Assembly (NCBI GenBank): GCA_964535315.1
Contig: CAZHTS010000068.1
Location: 1 to 24,830 of the forward strand
Reading direction: 5' to 3'
DNA: 24,830 bases
Origin: CAZHTS01 sp964535315
Lineage (GTDB): Bacteria > Chloroflexota > Anaerolineae > Anaerolineales > Anaerolineaceae
The notes below the pieces were generated by a model, which was not told the origin of the DNA, ran no database searches, and worked only from the letters and a program-made list of their open reading frames with translations. Positions 14,936 through 22,749 of the stretch are shown here, in pieces. A program made the translations under genes and the position numbers. Position 1 is the stretch's first letter. Each line of letters opens with the position of its first letter.

Positions 14936-16063
14936 TTGCCCGAAGAACCACTTGCCCCCACCATCGAACGTACCCTGCGGCTGGTCGAACTGTTGCTGGC
15001 CCATCCCGATGGCCTGACGCCACAAGAGTTGTTGCAACAGTTGGACGTATCGCGCAGCACACTGTTCGTGCTGCTGCGCGCCCTCAAAACATTAGATTAT
15101 GTCGAACAGAGCGAAAAACGCGGGCGCTACCGCCCCGGCCCCCGGCTGCAAAGCTGGCGCGGCGCGGCCGGCCCGGCGACCCAGGACCTGCTGACCGCCT
15201 TCCATCAGGAGGCCACCCAGCAAACCTGGCAGGAGACCCTGGCGCTGGTAAAAAATAGCAGCGAGGGCCTGCGCGTGCTGGCGCAGGTGGAGTGCGTACG
15301 GCAGGTACGCAGCGTGTTCATCCCCGGCCAGGCCTACCCGGCGTTGCGCGCCGCCCAACAGGTGCTGGCGCTGCACCCCAACCGCGAGGTGAGCGTCAAT
15401 GGGTATAGCCTGGTGCAAACCGCCGACAGCCTGGACCTGGCGTTACCGGTGTGCCGGGACGGCAATCGCCCCGAGGCCGCACTGCTATTGAGCGCCCCGC
15501 TCTTCCGCTGGCAGCCGGCCGCATTGTTAGAAGCCTGCCTGGAACAGATGCGCACCACCGCCGCACGCCTGTCGTACCGGCTGGGGGCGCCCTGTTACAC
15601 CCCATACCGCGACGGCGGCGAACCCACGTTGCAACCCACCACCCCGCTCTCGACCGGCGAAATCGGCGCTTTTTTGCAAGGCCCCTGGACGGCGCGCCTG
15701 GCCTGTGTTCGTCCCGACGGACGGCCGCACGTCATCCCCGTCTGGCAGGAATGGGACAACACCTGTTTTTACCTGGTGGCCTGGCAGGGATCGCAGTGGG
15801 CCGAATACCTGTTCGCCAACCCCAATGTCTCGCTGACGATCGACGAACCCTGGCCACCCTTACGCCGGGTGGTGGCGCGCGGTCAGGCCCGCCCGGTCGA
15901 AAACCACAGCAACCCGGCGCAGGTCGAACGGCTGTTGACCCGCCTGACCCGACGCTATTTAAGCCAGCCGGCCACGCCCGAGCTGGCGTTGCAGGTGGCC
16001 GCAATTTTCTGCCTCCAACCCGAAACGCTGCGCGGCTGGCAAGGCCTGACCCTGGGAAGCTAG
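14936..16063 (+). CDS. IclR-like regulator fused to a flavin-type split-barrel domain
   Basis: A 375-residue fusion. Residues about 7-66 form an IclR-type winged helix (TIERTLRLVELL and LLQQLDVSRSTLFVLLRAL). Residues about 80-215 look like a diverged IclR effector domain, including DLALPVCRDGNRPEAALLLS. Residues about 238-372 resemble the pyridoxamine-5'-phosphate oxidase-like FMN/F420 split barrel: FLQGPWTARLACVRPDGRPH, IPVWQEWD, FANPNVSLTID and VVARGQARPVE. IclR proteins normally stop near 250 residues, so the barrel is an addition. The start is uncertain: TTG at 14936 is the first plausible codon after the predicted transcription start, and its ribosome site is weak. The gene is first in an operon with an ABC importer and ends one base before the ATPase gene. 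Flavin or a related cofactor as effector is an inference. Confidence 0.75.
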   Translation: MPEEPLAPTIERTLRLVELLLAHPDGLTPQELLQQLDVSRSTLFVLLRALKTLDYVEQSEKRGRYRPGPRLQSWRGAAGPATQDLLTAFHQEATQQTWQETLALVKNSSEGLRVLAQVECVRQVRSVFIPGQAYPALRAAQQVLALHPNREVSVNGYSLVQTADSLDLALPVCRDGNRPEAALLLSAPLFRWQPAALLEACLEQMRTTAARLSYRLGAPCYTPYRDGGEPTLQPTTPLSTGEIGAFLQGPWTARLACVRPDGRPHVIPVWQEWDNTCFYLVAWQGSQWAEYLFANPNVSLTIDEPWPPLRRVVARGQARPVENHSNPAQVERLLTRLTRRYLSQPATPELALQVAAIFCLQPETLRGWQGLTLGS

Positions 16064-16064
16064 C

Positions 16065-16874
16065 ATGCATCTGCAAATAAACGCTGTATCGCACATATAT
16101 ACCGGCATCAACCGGCGTCTCGCCAGCCCAAGCCGCCCACCGCGCCCGGCGCTGCAAGACATCAGTTTTGAGGCCCCGGCCGGCGCGTTCATCGCCCTGA
16201 TCGGCCCCAGCGGCTGCGGAAAATCGACCCTCTTGCGCCTGATGGCCAACCTGCTGCAACCCAGCCGCGGGCAAATCTTGCTCGATGGACAGTCGCCCGC
16301 TCAAGCGGTGGCCTGCCGGCGCATCGCCTGGATGGCGCAAAGCCCGGCGCTGCTGCCCTGGCTGACGGTGCGCTCCAACGTGGCGCTGGCCCAGCGTTTT
16401 CAGCCGCCCGGCCTGCCGCTGCGTATCTCGCCCGAAGAAGCGCTGCAACGCGTCGGGTTATCCGATGTGCTCGACGCCTACCCCATCATGCTCTCGGGGG
16501 GGATGCAGCATCGCCTGGCGCTGGCGCGCACGCTGACGCTCAACGCCGACCTGTGGTTGATGGACGAGCCGTTTGCCGCCCTGGATGAACTGAGCCGCGA
16601 GCGCCTGACCCAGGAACTGCTTGGCCTGTGGTTGCCCTATCGGCCCACGGTGTTGTGGGTCACGCACAATATTTATGAAGCCGTGCGTCTGGCCGATCGC
16701 GTCCTGGTATTCAGCCCCGCCCCCGGCCGGCTGGTCGGCGACATCCCCATCGACCTGCCGCGCCCGCGCTGCGAGGAAGGGAACGCTTACCAGCAACACG
16801 TCCAACGCATCCGCACTGCCCTGCTGCACGGGGACGCACAAACAATGCTCGCCGCCCCACAGGTGCAGCGGTGA
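16065..16874 (+). CDS. ABC importer ATPase (nitrate/taurine/thiamine-precursor type)
   Basis: The 269-residue ATPase of an importer in the SsuB/TauB/ThiZ group. It shows Walker A GPSGCGKST (47-55), Q-loop AQSPALLPWLTV, signature LSGGMQHRLALAR (143-155), Walker B LWLMDEPFAALD (163-174) and switch His201. The ATG at 16065 follows the regulator stop by one base, with GGGAAG upstream. Its stop overlaps the GTG start of the permease gene, so translation is coupled. Sequence places it with importers of small organic solutes but cannot tell the substrate. Confidence 0.88.
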   Translation: MHLQINAVSHIYTGINRRLASPSRPPRPALQDISFEAPAGAFIALIGPSGCGKSTLLRLMANLLQPSRGQILLDGQSPAQAVACRRIAWMAQSPALLPWLTVRSNVALAQRFQPPGLPLRISPEEALQRVGLSDVLDAYPIMLSGGMQHRLALARTLTLNADLWLMDEPFAALDELSRERLTQELLGLWLPYRPTVLWVTHNIYEAVRLADRVLVFSPAPGRLVGDIPIDLPRPRCEEGNAYQQHVQRIRTALLHGDAQTMLAAPQVQR

Positions 16875-17638
16875 AAAACGAGGGGCGCCGTTCCACTGCG
16901 GTCGCCTGGGGCATTGTGCTGACCTTCCTGATCCTGTGGGAGTGCGGCGTCCGGCTGTTTCAAACCCCGGTCTACCTGCTGCCCGCTCCCAGTTGCATCC
17001 TGAGCACCCTGGCCGAGCATAGCGCCCTCTACGCTCAGGCCACCCTGCTCACCCTGGGCGAAGCGCTGGGCGGGCTGCTGCTCGGGCTGCTGGCCGGCGC
17101 TCTGCTGGCGGCGCTGCTCACCCTGCTGCCCGACCTGGAAGAGGGGGTGATGACGCTCGCCATCTTGATCAAATCCACCCCGCTGGTAGCGATTGCGCCG
17201 CTGTTGACCCTCTGGCTGGGTTTTGGTGTGCTGCCCAAGGTCATCGTCACCGCCCTGATGACCTTCTTCCCCATGCTGGTCAACATTCTCAGCGGCCTGC
17301 AGCACATCGACCCGGCGTTACACGATCTGTTCCGCTCATGGCAGGCCAGCCGCTGGGAAATTTTCCTGCACCTGCGCCTGCCTTCGGCCGTGCCCTATCT
17401 GTTTGCCGCCCTGAAGATCTGCGCCCCGCTGGCGCTGGTCGGCGCCGTGGTGGCCGAATGGACCGGGGCATCGGGCGGGCTGGGCCGCACCATGTGGCTC
17501 GCCTATACGAACCTCAACCTGCCTTACCTGTTTGCCGCCATCTTCATCCTGGCCGCCGCCGGCATGCTCCTCTACCAGGCGCTCCACTGGAGCGAAACCC
17601 ACCTGGTCTTCTGGCTGCCGCGCCCCAACCAGGAATAA
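16871..17638 (+). CDS. ABC importer permease (SsuC/ThiX-like)
   Basis: A 255-residue permease of the BPD_transp_1 family with about six membrane helices. The cytoplasmic EAA-like coupling loop is EIFLHLRLPSAVPYLFAAL (163-181). The pattern WTGASGGLGRTMW just after it is typical of the sulfonate, nitrate and pyrimidine importer branch. The start is a GTG that overlaps the ATPase stop codon (GTGA). Operon position between ATPase and binding protein confirms its role. Confidence 0.88.
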   Translation: MKNEGRRSTAVAWGIVLTFLILWECGVRLFQTPVYLLPAPSCILSTLAEHSALYAQATLLTLGEALGGLLLGLLAGALLAALLTLLPDLEEGVMTLAILIKSTPLVAIAPLLTLWLGFGVLPKVIVTALMTFFPMLVNILSGLQHIDPALHDLFRSWQASRWEIFLHLRLPSAVPYLFAALKICAPLALVGAVVAEWTGASGGLGRTMWLAYTNLNLPYLFAAIFILAAAGMLLYQALHWSETHLVFWLPRPNQE

Positions 17639-17658
17639 CCCCTCCCCTGGAGTGTGCC

Positions 17659-18654
17659 ATGCGCCGCATCGTATCCCTGATCCTGCTCTCCCTCTTATTG
17701 TTAACCGCCTGCCAGAGCAACGCCAACCAGGCCACACCCCCGCGCCAGAGCCTGACCTTCATGGCCGGCTACAAACCCCAGGCCAACCTGCCCTTCGTAG
17801 GCGTATACGTCGCACAGGAAAAAGGCTTCTTTACCGCCCAGAACCTCGACGTCACCATCGAACATTCCCCCGGCCAGGGGCAGCATTTGCAACTCGTCGC
17901 CGCCGGCAAGGTGCAGGTCACCACACAAGACGCCGCCGTCTTGCTGCAACGCCGCGCCGACCCCGGCCTGCCGCTGGTCTCGCTGGCTTTGATCGGGCAA
18001 CGCGGCCAGCAGGCGTTTGCCGCCCTGGCCTCTTCGGGGCTCAAGACCCCCAAAGACTGGGAGAATCATTCCGTTGGCTACAAAGGCTCCCCTCCACCCG
18101 ATCTGTTCGCCCTGCTCAACGCCGCCCAGGCCGATAGCAACAAGGTCGACCTGATCAACGTCGGCTTCGATCCCCGCCTGTTGGTCGAGGGCAAGGTCGA
18201 CGTCTACCCGCTGTATAAGTCCAACGAGCCCTACCTGCTCAAAAACTGGGGCCACGAGCTGACCCTCTGGGATGCAGCCGATTACGGCGTGCCCACCCTC
18301 GGCCTGACGTATGTTACCAGCGAAGATACCCTGGCCAACAGTTCCGACCAGCTCACCCGTTTCCTGCGCGCCGCCCTGCAGGGCATCGATTACGCCCGCC
18401 AGAACCCGGATGAAGCCGTGCAGATCGTGTTGAAATACGCCGGTCCGGAAACAGACGCCGGTCACATGCGCTTCATGCTGGACGCCGAACTCAAGGACAG
18501 CGCAAGCGACGTCACCCGCCAGAACGGCCTGGGCTGGCAGGCTCAGCAGCAGTGGCAGGCGCTGGCCGACATGCTGGTGCAGCACGCCGACATGAAGCCG
18601 GTGGATGTCAACCAGGCCTTCACCACCAAAATACTGGAAGCCGCCCGCAAATAA
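17659..18654 (+). CDS. Substrate-binding lipoprotein, NMT1/THI5-like
   Basis: A 331-residue solute-binding lipoprotein. The lipobox is LLTAC with Cys18. The mature part matches the NMT1/THI5-like or SsuA-like fold: FVGVYVAQEKGFFTAQNLDV (46-65), HLQLVAAGKVQVTTQDAA (76-93) and EGKVDVYPLYKSNEP (177-191). Family members bind formylaminopyrimidine (ThiY), riboflavin (RibY of Chloroflexota) and other aromatic or sulfonated solutes. Aromatic-rich binding-site loops fit a flat ring substrate, but I cannot separate thiamine pyrimidine from riboflavin. The ATG at 17659 has GGAG six bases upstream and starts the signal peptide; the frame stays open further upstream over the permease gene. It ends the importer operon. 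The next gene converges on it with a 14-bp gap. Confidence 0.85.
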   Translation: MRRIVSLILLSLLLLTACQSNANQATPPRQSLTFMAGYKPQANLPFVGVYVAQEKGFFTAQNLDVTIEHSPGQGQHLQLVAAGKVQVTTQDAAVLLQRRADPGLPLVSLALIGQRGQQAFAALASSGLKTPKDWENHSVGYKGSPPPDLFALLNAAQADSNKVDLINVGFDPRLLVEGKVDVYPLYKSNEPYLLKNWGHELTLWDAADYGVPTLGLTYVTSEDTLANSSDQLTRFLRAALQGIDYARQNPDEAVQIVLKYAGPETDAGHMRFMLDAELKDSASDVTRQNGLGWQAQQQWQALADMLVQHADMKPVDVNQAFTTKILEAARK

Positions 18655-18668
18655 TTGAAGAAAGAGAC

Positions 18669-21206
18669 TTACCGCGCCGCTGGCTGAAAAGCCGGCGCCT
18701 CGAGCACCTGCTGCCCGGAACGCAGTAAATAATAAGGCTGCCAGGCCACACCGAACAGTTCGACGAAGATGTCTTTCTTCATCGGCGCCAGCGGCACCTC
18801 GCTGGTCTGGTTGACCAACCCGGCCCAACGTTCCTGCACCTGCGCCAATGCCTCGTCACGCAGGCGCTCCATCTCGGCCAGTTGCTCCTCGAGCAGTTGC
18901 AATTCCTGCTGCTCGCGCTCCAGGTCGGCCTGCGCCTTCTGTGTCAGGCGGCGTTTAGCCAGCGAATTGCTCAGGCTGCGTTTGCGCCGGGTAAACAGGC
19001 TCAACACCAGTTCGCCGTGCGTGCCCATTTCCTCCACCCGGCGCTGCTCCACTTCTTCGGCCTGGTTTTGCGTCTCGGTCTGTTGGCGGGTCAGCTTTTG
19101 TTGCAAGGCAAGCAGTTTTTGCTCGTAAGCATTCTGAATCTTGTTCAGTTCGGCCTGCATGCCCTGGCGGGCGGCCTGGCTGCAACGTTCGCGGAACTCA
19201 CCCACGCCCACATCCGGCCCGCCGTATACCTTGAGCGCCTCGTTGGCGCGCAGATAAATCGTTCCGCTGCGGTAGACCCACTCAACGAAATCTTTTTGCA
19301 GGGCCGCCAGGCGGCGGGCATCGCCCAACCAGGCCGGCAGGGCCACAAAGCGCGCCTGCGGCAGTGGCTGGCTGGCCAGTTCCGCCGCTTCGTACGTATT
19401 CCAGGCGTTCTGCTCCCATCCCACCAGGTTGCCCTCCAGTTCGCCGATCAGGCAGGCCAGGCGGCGGTCGTATTCCAGGTTGTAACGGCGCGCCAGGTAA
19501 TGCACCCCTGCCTGAGCAAACAGCGCCGGGCGATAGACGAACCCCTGCGGTTCGAGCGGCCCGCGGTTGCCCCATCCGGCGGCAGCAATCGCCTGGCTGA
19601 CGCCCAGATCGTTGGGCAGGAAATATTCCACCACACCGGCCGGCACCGCCGGGCGGGTGGTGGTGGCGGCCAGCGCCGCGGCAGGCGCAGCCACCTGCAC
19701 CGCCTGCGCCTGCTCCAATGGCGGGCGTGAGGTCGCTGCCGGCGTGGCCGGGGCCGCCGGCATACGCGCCGGTTGGGCCGCCGGGGCGAGCGGCGCAGCC
19801 AACGCCAGTTCGTTGAGCGCCGGGATTTGCGCCCGGGTCAGCGGCCCGGCCAGGTAATTCAACGTCCAGCGCGTCTGCAAGAGCCGTGGAGCGGGGTCAT
19901 GTACATTGTGCAACACAAACACCCGCTGCCCCAGTCCCGAAATCAACCGGTCGAAGGCGTTGATATCCAGCGCCCCGCCGGCGCTTTGCAGCCCGGCCAG
20001 CAGACGTTGTTTGTCCTGCTCGGTTTGCAAACGGCCGATAAACCACGTGCCGGCGTTGGACAGCGCCTTGTAATCCACGTCCACCGGGTTCTGGGTAGCC
20101 AGCAGCAATCCCACGCCAAAGGCGCGCGCCTGTTTGAGCATGCGCAGCAGCACCGGCCGCGAGGGCGGGTTGGCGACCGGCGGCAGATAACCGAGAATCT
20201 CGTCAAAATACACCAGCGCCCGCAAACCGCTCGTGCCGCGCTGGGCGCGCATCCAGCTTTCCACTGCGGCCAACAGCAGGGTGACGAAAAACATGCGCTC
20301 GTCTTCGCTGAGGTGCGCCAGGTAGAAAATGCTGTGGCGCGGCTTGCCCTCCGGCGTATACAGCAGCGCCGGCACGTCCAGCGGCTGGCCCTCCAGCCAG
20401 GTCTGGAAAGAGGGCGCCGCCAGAAAATTGTTCAACCTCATCGCCAGATCGAAGCGCTCTTTGGCCGGAAAGAAATTCTCAACCGGGAAAGCGCCCAGGC
20501 GTTCGAAGGGCGGGTTTTGCGTTTGCAGAATCAGCTCGGTCAGATCCAGCGGGCGGGGCCCATCCGGGGCGCTCCAGGCGTGTTCGAGGATGTTGGCCAG
20601 CAAGATGTGCTCGCGCGAACGCAACGGGTCGATATCCCCCAACCCAATCAGCCCTAACAGGGCGGTGACGATGCTGGCGATCTTCTCACGCAGGATCTCG
20701 CGGTTATTCTGCCAGGGCAGATCGGGGGCTTGAAACGAGGACAGGATATTGACCGGAATGCCCGCCGAGGAACCCGGTGTATAGACGGAAAAGTGAACGG
20801 CGCCCTGCAAATCCAGCAGCTGCTGGCGCCCGAGCCCCCAGCCGGCCAACCCTTGCTGCCAGCGCCCCGCCGTCTCGGACGCAAACGTGGTCAGGTCTTT
20901 GCCCTGGCGGCGAGCGGCTTCCGGGTCGATCCACGGCTCGAAATCACGTGGCGCCAGGTCGGGAAAGTGCAGCAGAAGATTGGTCAGATCGCCCTTGACG
21001 TCGATCACAATGGCCGGGATCCCTTGCAGGGCGGCTTCTTCTAACAGCGTGATGCACAAACCGGTCTTACCCGAACCGGTCATCCCGGTGACCACCGCGT
21101 GCGTGGTCAAATCCGCAGGGTCATAGCGCAACGGCGTCTCGCCGGGTTTGCCGGCCGCCGGGTCAAATTCACGTCCCAGGTAGAAAAAAGAAGACTTGGC
21201 TTCCAT
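18669..21206 (-). CDS. Large HerA/FtsK-like ATPase with C-terminal coiled coil
   Basis: An 845-residue cytoplasmic ATPase of the HerA/FtsK (DUF87/DUF853-like) class. Walker A is GMTGSGKT (41-48), followed by VIDVKGDLTNLL (67-78). Walker B is LVYFDE (332-336 region), and LLLATQNPVDVDYKALSNAG (367-386) is the sensor region of this class. Residues about 470-520 are an Ala/Pro linker. Residues 525-665 form a second globular domain. Residues about 675-800 are a Gln/Glu-rich coiled coil with a basic patch (RRKR at 740-743). The frame opens at 21266, but the ATG at 21206 has TTGGAGGT upstream and begins at the conserved region. HerA proteins usually pump DNA with the NurA nuclease, but no NurA gene is near. 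Role unknown; DNA translocation or membrane protein handling is possible. Confidence 0.82.
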   Translation of the reverse strand: MEAKSSFFYLGREFDPAAGKPGETPLRYDPADLTTHAVVTGMTGSGKTGLCITLLEEAALQGIPAIVIDVKGDLTNLLLHFPDLAPRDFEPWIDPEAARRQGKDLTTFASETAGRWQQGLAGWGLGRQQLLDLQGAVHFSVYTPGSSAGIPVNILSSFQAPDLPWQNNREILREKIASIVTALLGLIGLGDIDPLRSREHILLANILEHAWSAPDGPRPLDLTELILQTQNPPFERLGAFPVENFFPAKERFDLAMRLNNFLAAPSFQTWLEGQPLDVPALLYTPEGKPRHSIFYLAHLSEDERMFFVTLLLAAVESWMRAQRGTSGLRALVYFDEILGYLPPVANPPSRPVLLRMLKQARAFGVGLLLATQNPVDVDYKALSNAGTWFIGRLQTEQDKQRLLAGLQSAGGALDINAFDRLISGLGQRVFVLHNVHDPAPRLLQTRWTLNYLAGPLTRAQIPALNELALAAPLAPAAQPARMPAAPATPAATSRPPLEQAQAVQVAAPAAALAATTTRPAVPAGVVEYFLPNDLGVSQAIAAAGWGNRGPLEPQGFVYRPALFAQAGVHYLARRYNLEYDRRLACLIGELEGNLVGWEQNAWNTYEAAELASQPLPQARFVALPAWLGDARRLAALQKDFVEWVYRSGTIYLRANEALKVYGGPDVGVGEFRERCSQAARQGMQAELNKIQNAYEQKLLALQQKLTRQQTETQNQAEEVEQRRVEEMGTHGELVLSLFTRRKRSLSNSLAKRRLTQKAQADLEREQQELQLLEEQLAEMERLRDEALAQVQERWAGLVNQTSEVPLAPMKKDIFVELFGVAWQPYYLLRSGQQVLEAPAFQPAAR

Positions 21207-21227
21207 CGTACCTCCAATCGTGCCTGT

Positions 21228-21257
21228 ATTATCCCATAAGCCGGGAGCGCTTGGCAA
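21228..21257 (-). promoter_or_regulatory. Promoter of the HerA-like ATPase gene
   Basis: On the minus strand TTGCCA (21257-21252), an 18-nt spacer and GATAAT (21233-21228) lie just before the ATPase start codon at 21206. The leader would be very short, about 15 nt. Confidence 0.5.
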
Positions 21258-21262
21258 GCCAA
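21251..21262. promoter_or_regulatory. Short palindrome in the divergent promoter region
   Basis: TTGGC AA GCCAA is a 5-bp inverted repeat covering the -35 of the minus promoter and ending 14 bases before the plus -35. It could bind a regulator of both operons, but it is short and may be chance. Confidence 0.25.
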
Positions 21263-21275
21263 CCACTCGCGGCGG

Positions 21276-21304
21276 TTGCCTTTGCGTTTCGCATACCGTA
21301 TAAT
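21276..21304 (+). promoter_or_regulatory. Promoter of the small-protein/nucleotidase operon
   Basis: TTGCCT (21276-21281), an exact 17-nt spacer and a perfect TATAAT (21299-21304). Transcription would start near 21311, about 30 nt before the ATG at 21343. Confidence 0.75.
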
Positions 21305-21342
21305 CACCAGAGACCCTTCATCCCATCAACGGAGGTGTTAAA

Positions 21343-21564
21343 ATGATTGTACTGCTGGATGGCAGCCTGACAATAGAAATCTATTACTCGCAAGAAGACT
21401 GCGACTTTGAAGACAACATTTGCCTGTCGTTCGTCGAAGATTGTCCGGACGAGGAGAAAGTCTTTTACAGCGATGAGACCAACCTGTTGATCACCCGCGA
21501 ACAGGCCCTCCAACTGGCCGAAGCACTGTTAAAGGCGGTCAAAGCGAGCGAATGCAGCCAATGA
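21343..21564 (+). CDS. Small acidic protein of unknown function
   Basis: A 73-residue, strongly acidic cytoplasmic protein with no signal peptide or membrane helix. Its N-terminal half is Asp/Glu-rich with three cysteines (EDCDFEDNICLSF...DC), and the C-terminal part looks like an amphipathic helix (TREQALQLAEALLKAVKA). I do not recognise a family. GGAGGTG lies seven bases before the ATG and a good promoter lies upstream, so it is a real gene. Its TGA overlaps the ATG of the next gene (ATGA), so the two proteins are translated together. Confidence 0.75.
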   Translation: MIVLLDGSLTIEIYYSQEDCDFEDNICLSFVEDCPDEEKVFYSDETNLLITREQALQLAEALLKAVKASECSQ

Positions 21565-22706
21565 AAACGCTCGTGATCGCCTCGCACAACCCCGTCAAAG
21601 TCCAGGCCACGTTGAATGGCTTCGAGCGCATGTTCCCGGACGAAATCTTTAACGTCGAGATGGTCAACGTGCCTTCTGGGGTCAGCGATCAGCCGATGAG
21701 CGACGAAGAAACGCTGCGCGGCGCCACCCAGCGCGCCGCCAACGCCGCCCAGGCCTTCCCGAATGGCGATTACTGGGTCGGCATCGAAGGCGGTGTGGCC
21801 GAAGAGGGCGGCGAACTGTCTGCGTTTGCCTGGGTAGTGGTACGCGGTGGGCAGCGCAGCGGCAAGGGCCGCACCGGCGCATTCTTCCTGCCGCCAGAAG
21901 TAACCGAACTGGTGCAGCAGGGCAAGGAACTGGGCGAGGCGGACGACATCGTCTTCCAGCGGCGCAACTCCAAGCAGGAAGACGGCGCCATCGGTTTGCT
22001 GACCGGCGGCGTGCTCGACCGCCGGCAGTTCTACGAGCAGGCCGTCATCCTCTCGCTGCTGCCGTTCAAAAACGACGCCCTGTACCCCAGCATGCAGACC
22101 AAAGGTCGCCCCCCGGCCGAATTGCTGCCGGCAGATAGCAGCCCGTTGGTGCGCGCCTGCTTCGAGGCCAACCAGCTCAAACAACTCTACCGGCAAGGCT
22201 GGTTATGGCGCGGCATTCCTCCCGAACGCTGCGAGAGTGTGGCCGAACACAGCTATGGCGTGGCGCTGCTGGCGCTCTGGCTTGCGCGCCACAACCCTCA
22301 GCCGCTGGACATGCAAAAAACACTGGCGATGGCCCTGCTGCACGATCTGGGTGAAGCGTACGCCGGCGACCTGACCCCGGCCAATCCCACCAGCGCCCGA
22401 GAAAAACATGAGCTGGAAGCGCAAAGCATCGCCCGCATCCTCGCCCGCCTGGCCGGCGGTGAGGAATGGCTGGCACTATGGCAGGAATACGAGGAGAACG
22501 CCACGCCCGAGGCGCGCTTTGTTCGCCAGGTCGACCGTCTGGAGATGGCGGTGCAGGCCGGCGTTTACGAGCGCCTGGAATTAAACAACGACCTGAGCGA
22601 ATTCTTTGCCAGCGCCCGCCGGGCGTTGAGCGCCCCCCATCTGCTGGCCGCCCTGGACGAAATCGAAGCAACCCGACCCACCGCGGCACACATCCTGCAA
22701 CAATAA
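21561..22706 (+). CDS. Fusion of ITP/XTP pyrophosphatase and HD nucleotidase
   Basis: A 381-residue two-domain enzyme. Residues 1-170 match the inosine/xanthosine triphosphatase family (YjjX, DUF84): MKTLVIASHNPVKVQA at the start, MSDEETLRGATQRA (46-59) and YWVGIEGGV (71-79), then NSKQEDGAIGLLTGG (136-150). Residues about 195-370 match the HDDC2/YfbR-like HD domain: WRGIPPERCESVAEHSYGVA with His230, LLHDLGEAYAGDL with His261, Asp262, Glu265 and Asp270, and VRQVDRLEM with Asp325. The first domain should turn damaged ITP or XTP into the monophosphate; the second should remove phosphate from (deoxy)nucleoside monophosphates. Fused, they would form a nucleotide-cleaning pipeline. The ATG at 21561 is chosen because family members start MKTLVIASHN; ATG at 21552 is an alternative. 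Confidence 0.88.
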   Translation: MKTLVIASHNPVKVQATLNGFERMFPDEIFNVEMVNVPSGVSDQPMSDEETLRGATQRAANAAQAFPNGDYWVGIEGGVAEEGGELSAFAWVVVRGGQRSGKGRTGAFFLPPEVTELVQQGKELGEADDIVFQRRNSKQEDGAIGLLTGGVLDRRQFYEQAVILSLLPFKNDALYPSMQTKGRPPAELLPADSSPLVRACFEANQLKQLYRQGWLWRGIPPERCESVAEHSYGVALLALWLARHNPQPLDMQKTLAMALLHDLGEAYAGDLTPANPTSAREKHELEAQSIARILARLAGGEEWLALWQEYEENATPEARFVRQVDRLEMAVQAGVYERLELNNDLSEFFASARRALSAPHLLAALDEIEATRPTAAHILQQ

Positions 22707-22711
22707 GGATG

Positions 22712-22717
22712 TATAAT
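22712..22717 (+). promoter_or_regulatory. Possible -10 element before the last gene
   Basis: A perfect TATAAT starts six bases after the stop of the fused nucleotidase gene. No -35 resembling TTGACA is present at 16-18 nt upstream. It may be the promoter of the gene at 22750 or chance. Confidence 0.35.
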
Positions 22718-22749
22718 GAGAACATCTGATCGAGGACGGCCCACTCACC

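Noticed and set aside
18669..21206. HerA-NurA or a defence island
   Set aside because: No nuclease, methylase, SIR2 or other defence gene lies next to the ATPase; its neighbours are an importer and nucleotide-cleaning genes.
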